A stretch of DNA of 64,000 nt from Chryseobacterium cucumeris (GTDB lineage: Bacteria > Bacteroidota > Bacteroidia > Flavobacteriales > Weeksellaceae): the NCBI RefSeq assembly GCF_001593385.1, contig NZ_LUVZ01000043.1, positions 186,001 to 250,000 of the forward strand. The letters run 5' to 3'. Each line of letters opens with the position of its first letter. The stretch's first letter is position 1. The notes below the pieces were generated by a model, which saw only the letters and a list, made by a program, of their open reading frames with translations, was not told the origin of the DNA and ran no database searches. A program made the position numbers and the translations under genes. Below are positions 42,707 through 52,277 of this stretch, piece by piece.

Positions 42707-44362
42707 ATGAAGACTAAACATCCTAAAGGGCTACCCTATCTCTTCTTTACAGAAATGTGGGAGCGTTTCGGGTATTACCTGATTCTTGGAATCTTTGTTC
42801 TATATGTTATTGAGCCTACGGGCATGAAAGGCGGACTTGGACTTCCGGATAAAACTGCTGATGACATTTTCGGAACTTATATTGCTTTAACTTATCTGAC
42901 TCCCTTTATTGGAGGATTCCTGGCAGACAGAGTGTTAGGGTATATTAAATCTATTTATCTTGGAGGTTTTTTAATGGCTGCAGGATATATAGGTATGGGA
43001 GTTTTTAAAGATTTACCCCTGTTTTATACCTCTCTGGCATTAATTATTATTGGAAATGGTTTCTTTAAACCTACTATTTCAACTCTCTTAGGAAATCTTT
43101 ACTCTGAAGAACCTTATAAAGCGAATAAAGACTCCGGGTATAATATTTTCTATATGGGAATCAATATCGGGGCATTTATCTGTAATATTATTGCCGCTTT
43201 CATGCGTAATAAATTCGGTTGGGGTGAAGCTTTTATCACTGCGGGTGTAGGAATGCTTATCGGAATGGTTATTTTTACCATCGGAAGAAAGCATTACATT
43301 CATGCTGCACAGATGAAACCTGTACAGGAAGGTGATACAAAACTTTCAGAGATTCTGATCAAAGTATTTGTTCCTGCTATCGTTGCCGGAGCAATAGGTT
43401 GGTTTATTCCTGATAATATTTTCGGAAGTGACAGTACAGATGCCTTTATTTTTGCATGTGTACCGGTTATTTATTTCTATGCATCCCTTTACTTTAAGGC
43501 TAAACCTGATGAAAAAGCCTCTATCGGAGCATTACTTTCTGTATTCCTGATCAGTATGTTCTTCTGGGCGGTTTTCAAACAAAACGGTACAGCACTGACA
43601 AGATGGGCTAATTATTATACGGACAGAAGTGTTCCTGCTTCTCTTGAAAAGCCATTGGAGGGAATTTATATGGTGGAAGGGAAAAACTATGAAGATAAAG
43701 AAGTTCCGGTTTATGACAATCAGTTCCGTTCTCAAAAAGATGATAATGGTGAGACTAAAAAGGAAATGGGGAAAGATGTTTATTTTAAGAACATATCCCC
43801 TGAACAACGTGCAACACTTGAGAAAAACCCTGAAAACAAAGTATATTTATACAATACAGAATTATTCCAATCTATTAATCCGTTCTGGGTTATTGCGCTA
43901 ACTCCGGTTATTGTAGGATTCTGGGCATTGTTGAGAAGAAAAGGGAAAGAACCTTTAACTCCTACCAAGATTGTTTTAGGATTATTTATTTCCGGACTTT
44001 CTTGTCTTGTAATGGTTCTAGCAGTGATGGCCGGAGACAACGGATCAGTAAAAGTATCTCCGTTATGGCTTGTTGCCAGCTACGGAGTCATTACCATCGG
44101 GGAACTATGTTTGTCTCCAATGGGACTTTCTTTTGTTTCCAAACTTTCTCCTGCAAGGATTACAGCATTGATGATGGGAGGATTTTTCCTGGCCAACTCT
44201 GTGGGAAATAAGCTTTCAGGAATCCTGGCAAGTACATGGTATAACTATGAAAACAAGACGAATTATTTCCTTGTAAACTTCGCTTTGTTAATATTTGCTA
44301 CACTTTTAGGTCTTTCTATGTTAAAAAGGCTAAATAGAATTATGACAGAAAAAGGGCATTAA
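42707..44362 (+). CDS. POT/PTR2-family proton-dependent peptide transporter, copy 1
   Basis: 551 residues from the ATG at 42707. Family signatures: FTEMWERFGYYLILGIFVL (helix 1, ExxER-type proton motif), GGFLADRVLGYIKSIYLGG, GNGFFKPTISTLLG and FYMGINIGAFICN. A long insert between helices (residues about 300-390) carries polar, lysine-rich segments. Role: uptake of di- and tripeptides with protons. It is the most divergent of the three POT genes here, in particular in the loop. A terminator separates it from the second copy. Confidence 0.92.
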   Translation: MKTKHPKGLPYLFFTEMWERFGYYLILGIFVLYVIEPTGMKGGLGLPDKTADDIFGTYIALTYLTPFIGGFLADRVLGYIKSIYLGGFLMAAGYIGMGVFKDLPLFYTSLALIIIGNGFFKPTISTLLGNLYSEEPYKANKDSGYNIFYMGINIGAFICNIIAAFMRNKFGWGEAFITAGVGMLIGMVIFTIGRKHYIHAAQMKPVQEGDTKLSEILIKVFVPAIVAGAIGWFIPDNIFGSDSTDAFIFACVPVIYFYASLYFKAKPDEKASIGALLSVFLISMFFWAVFKQNGTALTRWANYYTDRSVPASLEKPLEGIYMVEGKNYEDKEVPVYDNQFRSQKDDNGETKKEMGKDVYFKNISPEQRATLEKNPENKVYLYNTELFQSINPFWVIALTPVIVGFWALLRRKGKEPLTPTKIVLGLFISGLSCLVMVLAVMAGDNGSVKVSPLWLVASYGVITIGELCLSPMGLSFVSKLSPARITALMMGGFFLANSVGNKLSGILASTWYNYENKTNYFLVNFALLIFATLLGLSMLKRLNRIMTEKGH

Positions 44363-44387
44363 AATCCTTAATATTATAAAGAAAAGT

Positions 44388-44418
44388 AAGCTGCGGAAGA
44401 GTCCCGCAGCTTTTTTAT
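44388..44418 (+). terminator. Terminator of the first POT gene
   Basis: AAGCTGCGG, a 7-base loop, CCGCAGCTT, then TTTTT. Confidence 0.85.
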
Positions 44419-44438
44419 TTAAAAATAAAATTAAAACC

Positions 44439-44468
44439 TTGCCAAAAACCCAAAATAAACTATATTTG
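44439..44468 (+). promoter_or_regulatory. Consensus promoter of the second POT gene (TTG-N19-TATATTTG)
   Basis: TTG at 44439-44441 and TATATTTG at 44461-44468 with 19 bases between, all matching the Bacteroidota consensus. The ATG is 28 bases further on. Confidence 0.75.
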
Positions 44469-44496
44469 TCAGTCTTAACAAAAATTAACAATAGAA

Positions 44497-46251
44497 ATGG
44501 ATAATATTGAAGCATTGAGTCCGAAACCGGATGAATTTGTAGAGAATAAGAATTCCAGGCATCCTAAAGGATTATGGGTTCTTTTCGGAACAGAAATGTG
44601 GGAGCGTTTCAACTTTTATGGAATGAGAGCTCTTTTGACGCTCTTCATGGTAAATTCCTTATTGATAAAAGAAGCTGATGCAGCGATCATCTATGGTGGA
44701 TTTCTAGCTTTATGTTATTTAACACCTCTTTTGGGAGGATTTATTGCTGATAAATATATCGGAAACAGATACGCGATTATCATTGGTGGATCATTAATGG
44801 CTATTGGCCAGTTCTTGCTATTTATCAGTGCCTCTACCTTCTCAGCAGATATCAGAAGCGCCAAGCTCATTATGTGGCTGGCATTATTCGTGATCATTTT
44901 TGGTAACGGATTCTTCAAACCAAATATTTCTTCAATGGTGGGAAGCCTTTATCCAAAACAGGAAAAGTCTAAACTGGATTCTGCCTTCACTATTTTCTAC
45001 ATGGGGATCAACATCGGGGCTTTCCTTGGTCAGTTCATCTGTCCATACGTAGGAGACGTAAAAGATGCAGCAACAGGAGTAAGAGATATCTTCGCTTTCA
45101 AATGGGGATTCCTGGCAGCTTCTATCGCAATGGTTATCGGAACGGTAACATTCTTTATTCTTAAAAACAAATATGTAGTAACTCCGGAAGGAAGACCTAT
45201 CGGAGGATTACCAAAAAATAATACAAGTGCTGACTTTGAAGAAGGAGAAACGCAGACTGCTAAATTCTCTGGCCAGGCTTTAGGAATCACTGGTGGAATA
45301 TTTGTAGTTTTATTCTTCCTTTTCAGATATCTTCTTGTAGGTGAGTTTGGATTCAATTCTGTAGAAATGGGGCAATTGATTAAAGGAATCATTTATCCAT
45401 TCATCTATTCAGCTGGTATTTCTCTTGCCTTCTTAATTATGTCTTCTGCTGAAAATAAGGTTGAAAGACAGAGAATCTGGGTAATTTATATCGTATCATT
45501 CTTTATTATTTTCTTCTGGGCTGCATTCGAACAGGCAGGATCTTCATTAACATTTATTGCAGATAACCAAACAGACAGAAACATTTTAGGATGGAATATG
45601 CCGCCTTCAATGGTTCAGATCTTCAACGGAATCTTCGTTGTTATTCTGGCAGTTCCTTTCAGTTTAATCTGGGATAAATTAAGAGCTAAAGGAAAAGAGC
45701 CGGTATCTCCGTTCAAACAGGCAATGGGATTAGCTTTGATTGCTCTTTCTTATTTCATCATTGCACACAATGTAAAAGATCTTGGAAACTCAGGTTTATT
45801 AGCCATCAAATGGTTAATGTTACTCTATTTCATCCAGACATGTGGTGAGCTTTGTCTTTCTCCGATTGGTTTATCATTGGTTGGTAAACTGGCTCCGAAA
45901 AGATTTGCTTCATTATTATATGGTGTTTTCTTCATTTCTAACGCTGCTGGTTATGCATTAGCCGGTTCATTGGGAGCACTTATCCCTGCAACAGGTGATA
46001 AATTCAAGAAAGCTGAAGAAATGGGTGTTAATCTACAGGATGTTTTGGATAAAAAAGTAACCCTGACAGCGGATCAGGTAGCTGCTTTTGATAAAGCTCA
46101 GTTACCATTACACAACCCTACTTTTGTAGGATTCGAAATCCATAACTTATTTGAATTCTTCATGGTGTTCGTAGTACTTTGTGGGATTGCTTCTGTAATT
46201 TTAGGATTAATTTCACCTATCTTAAAGAAAATGATGCATGGTGTAAACTAA
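44497..46251 (+). CDS. POT/PTR2-family proton-dependent peptide transporter, copy 2
   Basis: 584 residues. Family signatures: GTEMWERFNFYGMRALLTLF, GNGFFKPNISSMVGSLY, FYMGINIGAFLGQFI and CGELCLSPIGLSLVGKLAP. Twelve or more membrane helices are expected. It has its own consensus promoter and a terminator after it, so it is a separate transcript from copy 1. It resembles copy 3 more than copy 1 by eye. Confidence 0.93.
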   Translation: MDNIEALSPKPDEFVENKNSRHPKGLWVLFGTEMWERFNFYGMRALLTLFMVNSLLIKEADAAIIYGGFLALCYLTPLLGGFIADKYIGNRYAIIIGGSLMAIGQFLLFISASTFSADIRSAKLIMWLALFVIIFGNGFFKPNISSMVGSLYPKQEKSKLDSAFTIFYMGINIGAFLGQFICPYVGDVKDAATGVRDIFAFKWGFLAASIAMVIGTVTFFILKNKYVVTPEGRPIGGLPKNNTSADFEEGETQTAKFSGQALGITGGIFVVLFFLFRYLLVGEFGFNSVEMGQLIKGIIYPFIYSAGISLAFLIMSSAENKVERQRIWVIYIVSFFIIFFWAAFEQAGSSLTFIADNQTDRNILGWNMPPSMVQIFNGIFVVILAVPFSLIWDKLRAKGKEPVSPFKQAMGLALIALSYFIIAHNVKDLGNSGLLAIKWLMLLYFIQTCGELCLSPIGLSLVGKLAPKRFASLLYGVFFISNAAGYALAGSLGALIPATGDKFKKAEEMGVNLQDVLDKKVTLTADQVAAFDKAQLPLHNPTFVGFEIHNLFEFFMVFVVLCGIASVILGLISPILKKMMHGVN

Positions 46252-46270
46252 TGTATCAACAAAATATCAT

Positions 46271-46300
46271 AAAACCTCTGCCAAGTCAGAGGTTTTTTTT
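46271..46300 (+). terminator. Terminator of the second POT gene
   Basis: AAAACCTCTG, a 6-base loop, CAGAGGTTTT, then TTTT. Confidence 0.85.
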
Positions 46301-46308
46301 ATTTTCGT

Positions 46309-47301
46309 ATGATGGAAATTTCCGAAGATTCTTTATTCCAATCCGTAAAGGAAATCATTAGGCAGTCGCGCGAAAAAGTGTTTCGTATAGCGAATTCTAC
46401 TCTACTGGTCACTTACTGGCAGATTGGAAAATTGATTGTTGAAGATGAACAACAGGGAAAAGAACGGGCAGAATACGGAAAATATACGCTGAAAAAACTT
46501 TCTCAGAAACTTACCTTAGAATTTGGAAAAGGATTTGATGAAAGTAACTTAAGAAACATGCGCTCTTTTTATCATGCATTTCCAATATGTGACGCATTGC
46601 GTCACGAATTGAGCTGGACCCATTACAGATTACTGATAAGGCTTGACAATGCTGATAAAATGAATTACTGTATCAATGAATCCGTTCAAAATAACTGGAA
46701 TTACAGAGATCTTAAAAGACAAATCAATTCGCTTGCTTACGAAAGGGTTTTGGAACATAAAAAATCTTCTCCGGAAACTATTCAAAGTGTTTTAAAAGAT
46801 CCTTATATTTTTGAGTTTCTTGGATTAAAAGCTGATGAACAATTTTCTGAAAAAGAAATTGAAACAGCCATTATTGATCATATTCAAAAGTTTTTACTAG
46901 AGTTCGGAAAAGGCTTTGCCTTTGTAGCCAGACAACAACATATTTCTACGGATACATCAGACTTCTATATTGATCTTGTCTTCTATAATTACATCTTAAA
47001 ATGCTTTGTCATTATTGATTTAAAAACAGGAGAACTTTCTCATCAGGATATAGGACAGATTGATATGTATGTAAGAATGTATGATGATCTGAAACGCGGT
47101 GAAGGAGATAACCCAACCATCGGAATTTTATTATGTTCTGAAAAAGATGAGACCATTGTAAAATACTCCGTTTTGAATGATAAAAATAATTTATTTGCCA
47201 GCAAATACCTGCTGTACCTCCCAAAAGAAGAAGAATTAAAACAAATTATTGACCAGGACAGAATCCGTTTTGAACTGGATCAGAAAGATAAAAACCCTTA
47301 A
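46309..47301 (+). CDS. DUF1016 / YhcG-type PDDEXK nuclease-family protein
   Basis: 330 residues. N-terminal DUF1016 helices (LVTYWQIGKLIVEDEQQGKE, GFDESNLRNMRSFYHAF, HELSWTHYRLLIRLDN) and a C-terminal PD-(D/E)xK domain with SDFYIDLVFYN and VIIDLKTGELSHQDIGQ (D and DLK). Known relatives (YhcG) are widespread, often near restriction systems or in mobile contexts, with unclear function. It stands between two POT genes and ends 23 bases before the third, which then lacks an obvious promoter of its own. A perfect 17-base palindrome lies within its coding region at 46589-46605. Confidence 0.9.
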   Translation: MMEISEDSLFQSVKEIIRQSREKVFRIANSTLLVTYWQIGKLIVEDEQQGKERAEYGKYTLKKLSQKLTLEFGKGFDESNLRNMRSFYHAFPICDALRHELSWTHYRLLIRLDNADKMNYCINESVQNNWNYRDLKRQINSLAYERVLEHKKSSPETIQSVLKDPYIFEFLGLKADEQFSEKEIETAIIDHIQKFLLEFGKGFAFVARQQHISTDTSDFYIDLVFYNYILKCFVIIDLKTGELSHQDIGQIDMYVRMYDDLKRGEGDNPTIGILLCSEKDETIVKYSVLNDKNNLFASKYLLYLPKEEELKQIIDQDRIRFELDQKDKNP

Positions 47302-47324
47302 TTAGAACTTAATCATATATCATT

Positions 47325-48836
47325 ATGAGCTTAACTTTAGATGAAATACAAAATTTCAAAGGAAAGTATCCCAGACAAATCTGGAGCCTGTTTTTCTCTG
47401 AAATGTGGGAACGTTTCTGTTTCTACGGAATGCGTGGAATGCTGGTTTTCTTTATGATCTCACAGCTTAATTTCCATGAAAAAGAAGCCAACCTTCAATA
47501 TGGTGCCACCCAGGCTTTTGTTTATGCCTTTACCTTTGTGGGAGGTCTTTTTGCTGATAAAATTTTAGGATTCCGAAAATCTTTGTTCTGGGGCGGTTTG
47601 CTGATGATCGTAGGAAGTTTAATCCTGGCTACCGATCCCCACAAATTCTTTTTCTTAGGAATAGCATTCACCGTAGTAGGTACCGGTTTCTTCAAACCTA
47701 ATATTTCATCTATGGTGGGACAGCTTTACAAGCCCAATGATTCAAGAGCAGATGCAGGTTTCTCACTTTTCTATGCAGGAATTAACCTTGGAGCATTGCT
47801 AGGCGGTTATTTATGTATTGCCATTGGTAAAGGAGAATTCTTAAGCAACATTATTGCAGAAGAAATGAGGTGGCATATTGCTTTTGGTCTTGCTTCAATA
47901 GTAATGGTAGTAAGCTTAATTAATTTTGTATTTACACAAAGAACATTAGGGACTATCGGTTTACAGCCGGGACATCCTTTAGCAGAAGTAAAAACAGCTC
48001 CAATACCCAAATGGAAAGAATACGGAGTATATGTTTTGTCATTGGTTTTTGTACCCATCATCATGACCATGGTAGCCAAGACAGAGTATACAGATTATTT
48101 TATGTGGACCATCGGGCCTTTAACTTTAATCTATCTGTTCTATGAAATGTCTAAAGTAACAGCTTCTGAGCGCAAAAAACTTTGGGCAGCTTTGGTTTTC
48201 ATTATATTCTCCATTATCTTCTGGGGAATCTATGAGCAAAGCGGAGGTTCTTTAAGTATTTTCGCAGCTAAAAACCTGAATAAAGATCTTTTTGGATTAG
48301 ACCCAAATGGAGTGAATAACTCAGGAGGAGCTTTCTTCATTATTTTCCTTGCCCCATTGATCGGACTTCTATGGATCTGGCTGAACAAAAGAAAAATTGA
48401 ACCCAACACGATTATCAAATTCGGATTAGGATTTATTTTCTTAGGATTAGGATATTATGTTTTATTTGCAACGCGCCTGTTCGCAGACCTTCAGGGAATC
48501 ACTTCACTGAACTTCTTCACACTGGCATTGCTTATCATTACCCTTGGGGAATTATGCCTTTCTCCTATCGGTTTATCCATCATGACCAAGCTTTCTACCA
48601 AGAATCTTCAGGGAATGATGATGGGAATGTGGTTTCTTGCATCAGCGTATGGGCAGTATGTTGCAGGAATTATTGGGGCCAGTCTTGCCACAGCCAAAGA
48701 AGGTTCTACCAACTATGATGAATTGATCACTTATACCGATGGATATAAACAATTAGGATTATATGCGGTAATTGCCGGAGTGGTATTAATTTTGATATCT
48801 CCGTACGTGAAAAAATTAATGCAAGATGTAAAATAA
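47325..48836 (+). CDS. POT/PTR2-family proton-dependent peptide transporter, copy 3
   Basis: 503 residues. Signatures: SEMWERFCFYGMRGMLVFFM, GTGFFKPNISSMVGQLYKPND, FYAGINLGALLGGYL and LGELCLSPIGLSIMTKLST. It starts 23 bases after the DUF1016 gene and has no promoter in that gap, so it probably depends on a promoter ahead of that gene. A terminator follows before the thioredoxin gene. Confidence 0.93.
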   Translation: MSLTLDEIQNFKGKYPRQIWSLFFSEMWERFCFYGMRGMLVFFMISQLNFHEKEANLQYGATQAFVYAFTFVGGLFADKILGFRKSLFWGGLLMIVGSLILATDPHKFFFLGIAFTVVGTGFFKPNISSMVGQLYKPNDSRADAGFSLFYAGINLGALLGGYLCIAIGKGEFLSNIIAEEMRWHIAFGLASIVMVVSLINFVFTQRTLGTIGLQPGHPLAEVKTAPIPKWKEYGVYVLSLVFVPIIMTMVAKTEYTDYFMWTIGPLTLIYLFYEMSKVTASERKKLWAALVFIIFSIIFWGIYEQSGGSLSIFAAKNLNKDLFGLDPNGVNNSGGAFFIIFLAPLIGLLWIWLNKRKIEPNTIIKFGLGFIFLGLGYYVLFATRLFADLQGITSLNFFTLALLIITLGELCLSPIGLSIMTKLSTKNLQGMMMGMWFLASAYGQYVAGIIGASLATAKEGSTNYDELITYTDGYKQLGLYAVIAGVVLILISPYVKKLMQDVK

Positions 48837-48862
48837 AAAATAAGTAATTATGCTTATTTTTA
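48835..48862 (+). terminator. Terminator after the third POT gene
   Basis: AAAAATAAG, an 8-base loop, CTTATTTTT. It overlaps the end of the POT gene; the stem is A/T-rich. Confidence 0.6.
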
Positions 48863-48877
48863 TCCAAATATCACAAT

Positions 48878-49411
48878 ATGAAGAAAATTTTAAGCATAAC
48901 ACTCTTATTTTTATTAAATTTTAGTTTTGCACAAGTAAAGTGGATGACCATTGAAGAAGCTTTAAAAGCCCAAAAGGAAAGTCCCAAAAAAATATTAATT
49001 GATTTCTACGCAGACTGGTGTGGTCCGTGTAAAATCATGGATAAAAAAACATACGGCCACCCTGTACTGGCTCAGATATTAAATGAGAATTATTATCCTG
49101 TAAAGTTTAATGCAGAAGAAAAAAAGAGCATTGAAATCTTTGGAAGAACCTTTTCAAATCCTAATTCTGAACATAAAAAGGGAAAAAATTCTCTTCATGA
49201 GTTTACCCAGTATATGAATGTAGGGGCTGTTCCAAGTACGGTATTTCTGGACGAGCATGGCGATCCCATCACCATTCTTCAGGGAGAATTGTCTGCCAAA
49301 GAACTGGAACCTTATCTGGAACTGATCTCCAAAGATTTGTTTAAAAAGATTAAAACCAGAGAACAATGGGAGGATTACCAGAAAAAATTCAAATCTAAAA
49401 TAAAAGATTAA
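48878..49411 (+). CDS. Periplasmic thioredoxin-family protein
   Basis: 177 residues. Signal peptide KKILSITLLFLLNFSFAQ. Thioredoxin active site in LIDFYADWCGPCKIMDKKTY (CGPC). The fold-completing cis-proline is in VGAVPSTVFLDEHG, and an insert of about 30 residues lies between. CGPC and the export signal suggest reduction or isomerisation of disulfides outside the cytoplasm. It lies 41 bases after the third POT gene beyond a hairpin, and is followed by a terminator. Confidence 0.9.
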   Translation: MKKILSITLLFLLNFSFAQVKWMTIEEALKAQKESPKKILIDFYADWCGPCKIMDKKTYGHPVLAQILNENYYPVKFNAEEKKSIEIFGRTFSNPNSEHKKGKNSLHEFTQYMNVGAVPSTVFLDEHGDPITILQGELSAKELEPYLELISKDLFKKIKTREQWEDYQKKFKSKIKD

Positions 49412-49463
49412 TTCAGAACTTTGAAACAGGATTTTGTGTTTCAATGCTAAAAATTCACTATAG

Positions 49464-49493
49464 AGGCTTCCAATTTTTTGGAAGTCTTTTTTA
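49464..49493 (+). terminator. Terminator of the thioredoxin gene
   Basis: AGGCTTCCAA, TTTT loop, TTGGAAGTCT with one G-U pair, then TTTTT. Confidence 0.85.
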
Positions 49494-49576
49494 TTTTACC
49501 GAAATTCGAACCTTTATTTTTTATCATCCGAAATAAGGATCAAAAAATTCGAAAAACAGTATCCTGAAACCTGAAA

Positions 49577-51664
49577 ATGAATCTCGAAACCTCCATAGAA
49601 TATGTAAAAGGAATAGGTCCGGAAAGAGCTAAACTCATCAAAAGTGTGTTGGGCTTATCTACTGTAGAAGATATGTTGAATTTCTACCCTATCCGTTATC
49701 TGGACAAAAGTAAAATCTATACTGTTTCTCAGCTTAGAGACGAGACCAGTCAGGAAATACAGCTGAAGGGAAGAATTACTCAGGTACAGGAAATTCAGAC
49801 CGGTAAAACCAAGCGATTATCTGCAAAGTTTAATGATGAAACAGGTAGTATAGATCTGGTTTGGTTTCAATATTCCAAGTGGTTGAAAGAACAGCTTCCC
49901 ATCAACAGGGAAGTTTATATCTTCGGAAAGATTAATGTTTTCAACCGCCAGTTTTCTATGCCGCATCCGGAAATTGAAGCGGAAGAAAAAAAAGAGGGTG
50001 ACACCCGCCTTAAACCTATTTATCCAAGTTCTGAAAAACTAACCAAAAGAGGGTTAAATCAACGATTTTTCCAGAATGCTTTAAGAAATATCTGCAGAGA
50101 GATTCCGAGTCTTATTGAAGAAAATTTTCCGGAATATCTGATGAAAACCTTTAAATTCATGTCCAGGCAGCATGCTTTTCTGAATGTACATTTTCCAAAA
50201 GATCAGGAGCATTTTGATAAAGCAGATTACAGACTGAAATTTGAAGAATCGTTTTTCTTTCAGTTAGGATATGGCTTAAAGAAACTTCATCATAAAACAC
50301 AATCCCAGGGTAATCCTTTCCCGATTATTGGAGATCACTTCAATGATTTTTATGAAAACCATCTTCCTTTTGAGCTTACCAATGCACAGAAAAGGGTTTT
50401 AAAGGAAATAAGAATGGACATGAAAAGGCCGATTCAGATGAACAGGCTTTTACAGGGAGATGTAGGATCAGGAAAAACAATGGTTGCCCTTCTTACCATG
50501 CTTATCGCAATGGACAATGGGTTTCAGAGCTGCCTGATGGCTCCTACTGAAATTCTGGCCCAACAGCATTACAATGGTATTAAAGAACTGTTGGAAAAAA
50601 CAGGAATCAATATCCGCCTTCTCACTGGCTCTACCAAAGCAGCAGAAAGAAGAATTATCCATGAAGAACTGGAAAATGGGACTCTTTCTATTTTGGTAGG
50701 AACTCATGCCGTTTTAGAAGATAAGGTTAAATTTAAAAATCTGGGATTAGCCATTATTGATGAGCAGCATAGATTCGGGGTTGCTCAAAGGGCTAAACTG
50801 TGGGCTAAAAACAAGATTCCGCCACACATTCTGGTGATGACCGCCACACCAATTCCAAGAACTCTGGCCATGAGTTTTTATTCTGATCTGGATGTTTCCG
50901 TGATTGACGAGATGCCAGTGGGGAGAAAACCTATTATCACAGCGCACCGCCGGGAAAAAGACAGACTGTATGTATATAACTTTTGTAAAGATGAAATAAA
51001 AAAAGGAAGACAGGTTTATTTCGTATATCCTCTCATCGAAGAATCAGAAACCCTGGATTATAAAAACCTGATGGAAGGTTTGGAGCATGTGATGGATTTT
51101 TTCTCCGAATACAATGTGACAATGCTTCATGGGAAAATGAAACCGGATGAAAAAGATGCTGCCATGGCTTATTTTGCTTCAGGAAAAGCTGAAATAATGG
51201 TTGCAACCACAGTAATTGAAGTTGGGGTAAACGTTCCGAATGCTTCGGTAATGGTGATTGAAAGTTCTGAAAGGTTCGGACTATCACAGCTTCACCAGCT
51301 CAGAGGACGTGTAGGAAGAGGTGCTGAACAAAGTTACTGTATCCTGATGACTTCCGATAAATTATCAAAAGAAAGCCGAACACGTATTAAAACAATGACT
51401 GAAACCAATGATGGTTTTAAAATTTCTGAGGTAGATATGCAGCTTCGCGGTCCCGGAGATATACTGGGAACCCAGCAAAGTGGTGTGGTAGATTTTAAGA
51501 GACTGGATCTCATTAATGATTCTGCGATCATCAAAACAACAAAAAATACGGTAGAAAGAATACTGGAAGCTGATCCTATGCTATTAAGACCCGACAATCT
51601 GATCATCAAAAATTATTATATCAGATACTACAAAGGAAAAAATAAGTGGAGTAAAATATCATAA
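49577..51664 (+). CDS. recG: ATP-dependent DNA helicase RecG
   Basis: 695 residues. Wedge/OB domain at the N-terminus (IQLKGRITQVQEIQTG, SIDLVWFQYSKWL), Walker A in LLQGDVGSGKTMVALLTM, DEQH box in AIIDEQHRFGV, motif III TATPIPRTLAMSFYSD, and motif VI LHQLRGRVGRGAEQSYC. Role: remodels stalled replication forks and Holliday junctions. Full length compared with the family. It stands alone and is followed by a stem-loop. Confidence 0.97.
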   Translation: MNLETSIEYVKGIGPERAKLIKSVLGLSTVEDMLNFYPIRYLDKSKIYTVSQLRDETSQEIQLKGRITQVQEIQTGKTKRLSAKFNDETGSIDLVWFQYSKWLKEQLPINREVYIFGKINVFNRQFSMPHPEIEAEEKKEGDTRLKPIYPSSEKLTKRGLNQRFFQNALRNICREIPSLIEENFPEYLMKTFKFMSRQHAFLNVHFPKDQEHFDKADYRLKFEESFFFQLGYGLKKLHHKTQSQGNPFPIIGDHFNDFYENHLPFELTNAQKRVLKEIRMDMKRPIQMNRLLQGDVGSGKTMVALLTMLIAMDNGFQSCLMAPTEILAQQHYNGIKELLEKTGINIRLLTGSTKAAERRIIHEELENGTLSILVGTHAVLEDKVKFKNLGLAIIDEQHRFGVAQRAKLWAKNKIPPHILVMTATPIPRTLAMSFYSDLDVSVIDEMPVGRKPIITAHRREKDRLYVYNFCKDEIKKGRQVYFVYPLIEESETLDYKNLMEGLEHVMDFFSEYNVTMLHGKMKPDEKDAAMAYFASGKAEIMVATTVIEVGVNVPNASVMVIESSERFGLSQLHQLRGRVGRGAEQSYCILMTSDKLSKESRTRIKTMTETNDGFKISEVDMQLRGPGDILGTQQSGVVDFKRLDLINDSAIIKTTKNTVERILEADPMLLRPDNLIIKNYYIRYYKGKNKWSKIS

Positions 51665-51692
51665 AAAAACCGCAGAAAAAAACTTCCTGCGG
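51663..51692 (-). terminator. Stem-loop after recG, oriented for the minus strand
   Basis: CCGCAG, an 11-base loop, CTGCGG; a T-run follows on the minus strand only. It may be a roadblock or terminator for leftward transcription from the response-regulator operon. Confidence 0.5.
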
Positions 51693-52277
51693 CCCCCTTA
51701 TAAAACTGTTATTTAGAAGAAATTACTTTTGGTATGTCCAAAAAAAATTTATTTTAATAGTTCAGGCTTAATATTTTGTGATGTGGTGTGAAAATATTTA
51801 TATAACAATATAATAATGAGCTAAAACCATAACTATTAAAATAAATTATAAAAAACAAAATGAATTATTTTTTCCAACTTGCTTATTATAAAAACTAACT
51901 GTGTTTCGGTGGAGATGAGGGAATGAAACGAATAAAAATATCTCCAACTACTTATTGAGTTTTCATGATTGTACCGTTTTGTTTAAAGATCTTCTGTGCT
52001 TTATAATTGGAAAATTAGTATAATCCATTTTGTTTAACTAACATCGTGATTTATATAATTTTTTTATTTTTAGAAACAATTACTTCTCATTCATTTGTAT
52101 CTTGTACTATATAATAAATTTGTGTCTGAGTTTACTTTTACAAATGTCCGTATATTAATTCAGATGCCTTTTATATTATTTTAATGATTAGTTATAAAAT
52201 TTTCACCTATTTGTGAATAGTATGCAATAAATACGATTTTTAAATTATTAATATTAAATTAATAAATCCTTTATTCA
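51693..52277. other. Long AT-rich convergent intergenic region
   Basis: 585 bases between the 3' ends of recG and the receiver gene. At 51903-51945 it can form an H-type pseudoknot (GTTTC/GAAAC and GGAGAT/ATCTCC). No promoter, coding frame or clear repeat is otherwise seen. It could hold a small RNA or be spacer. Confidence 0.35.
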
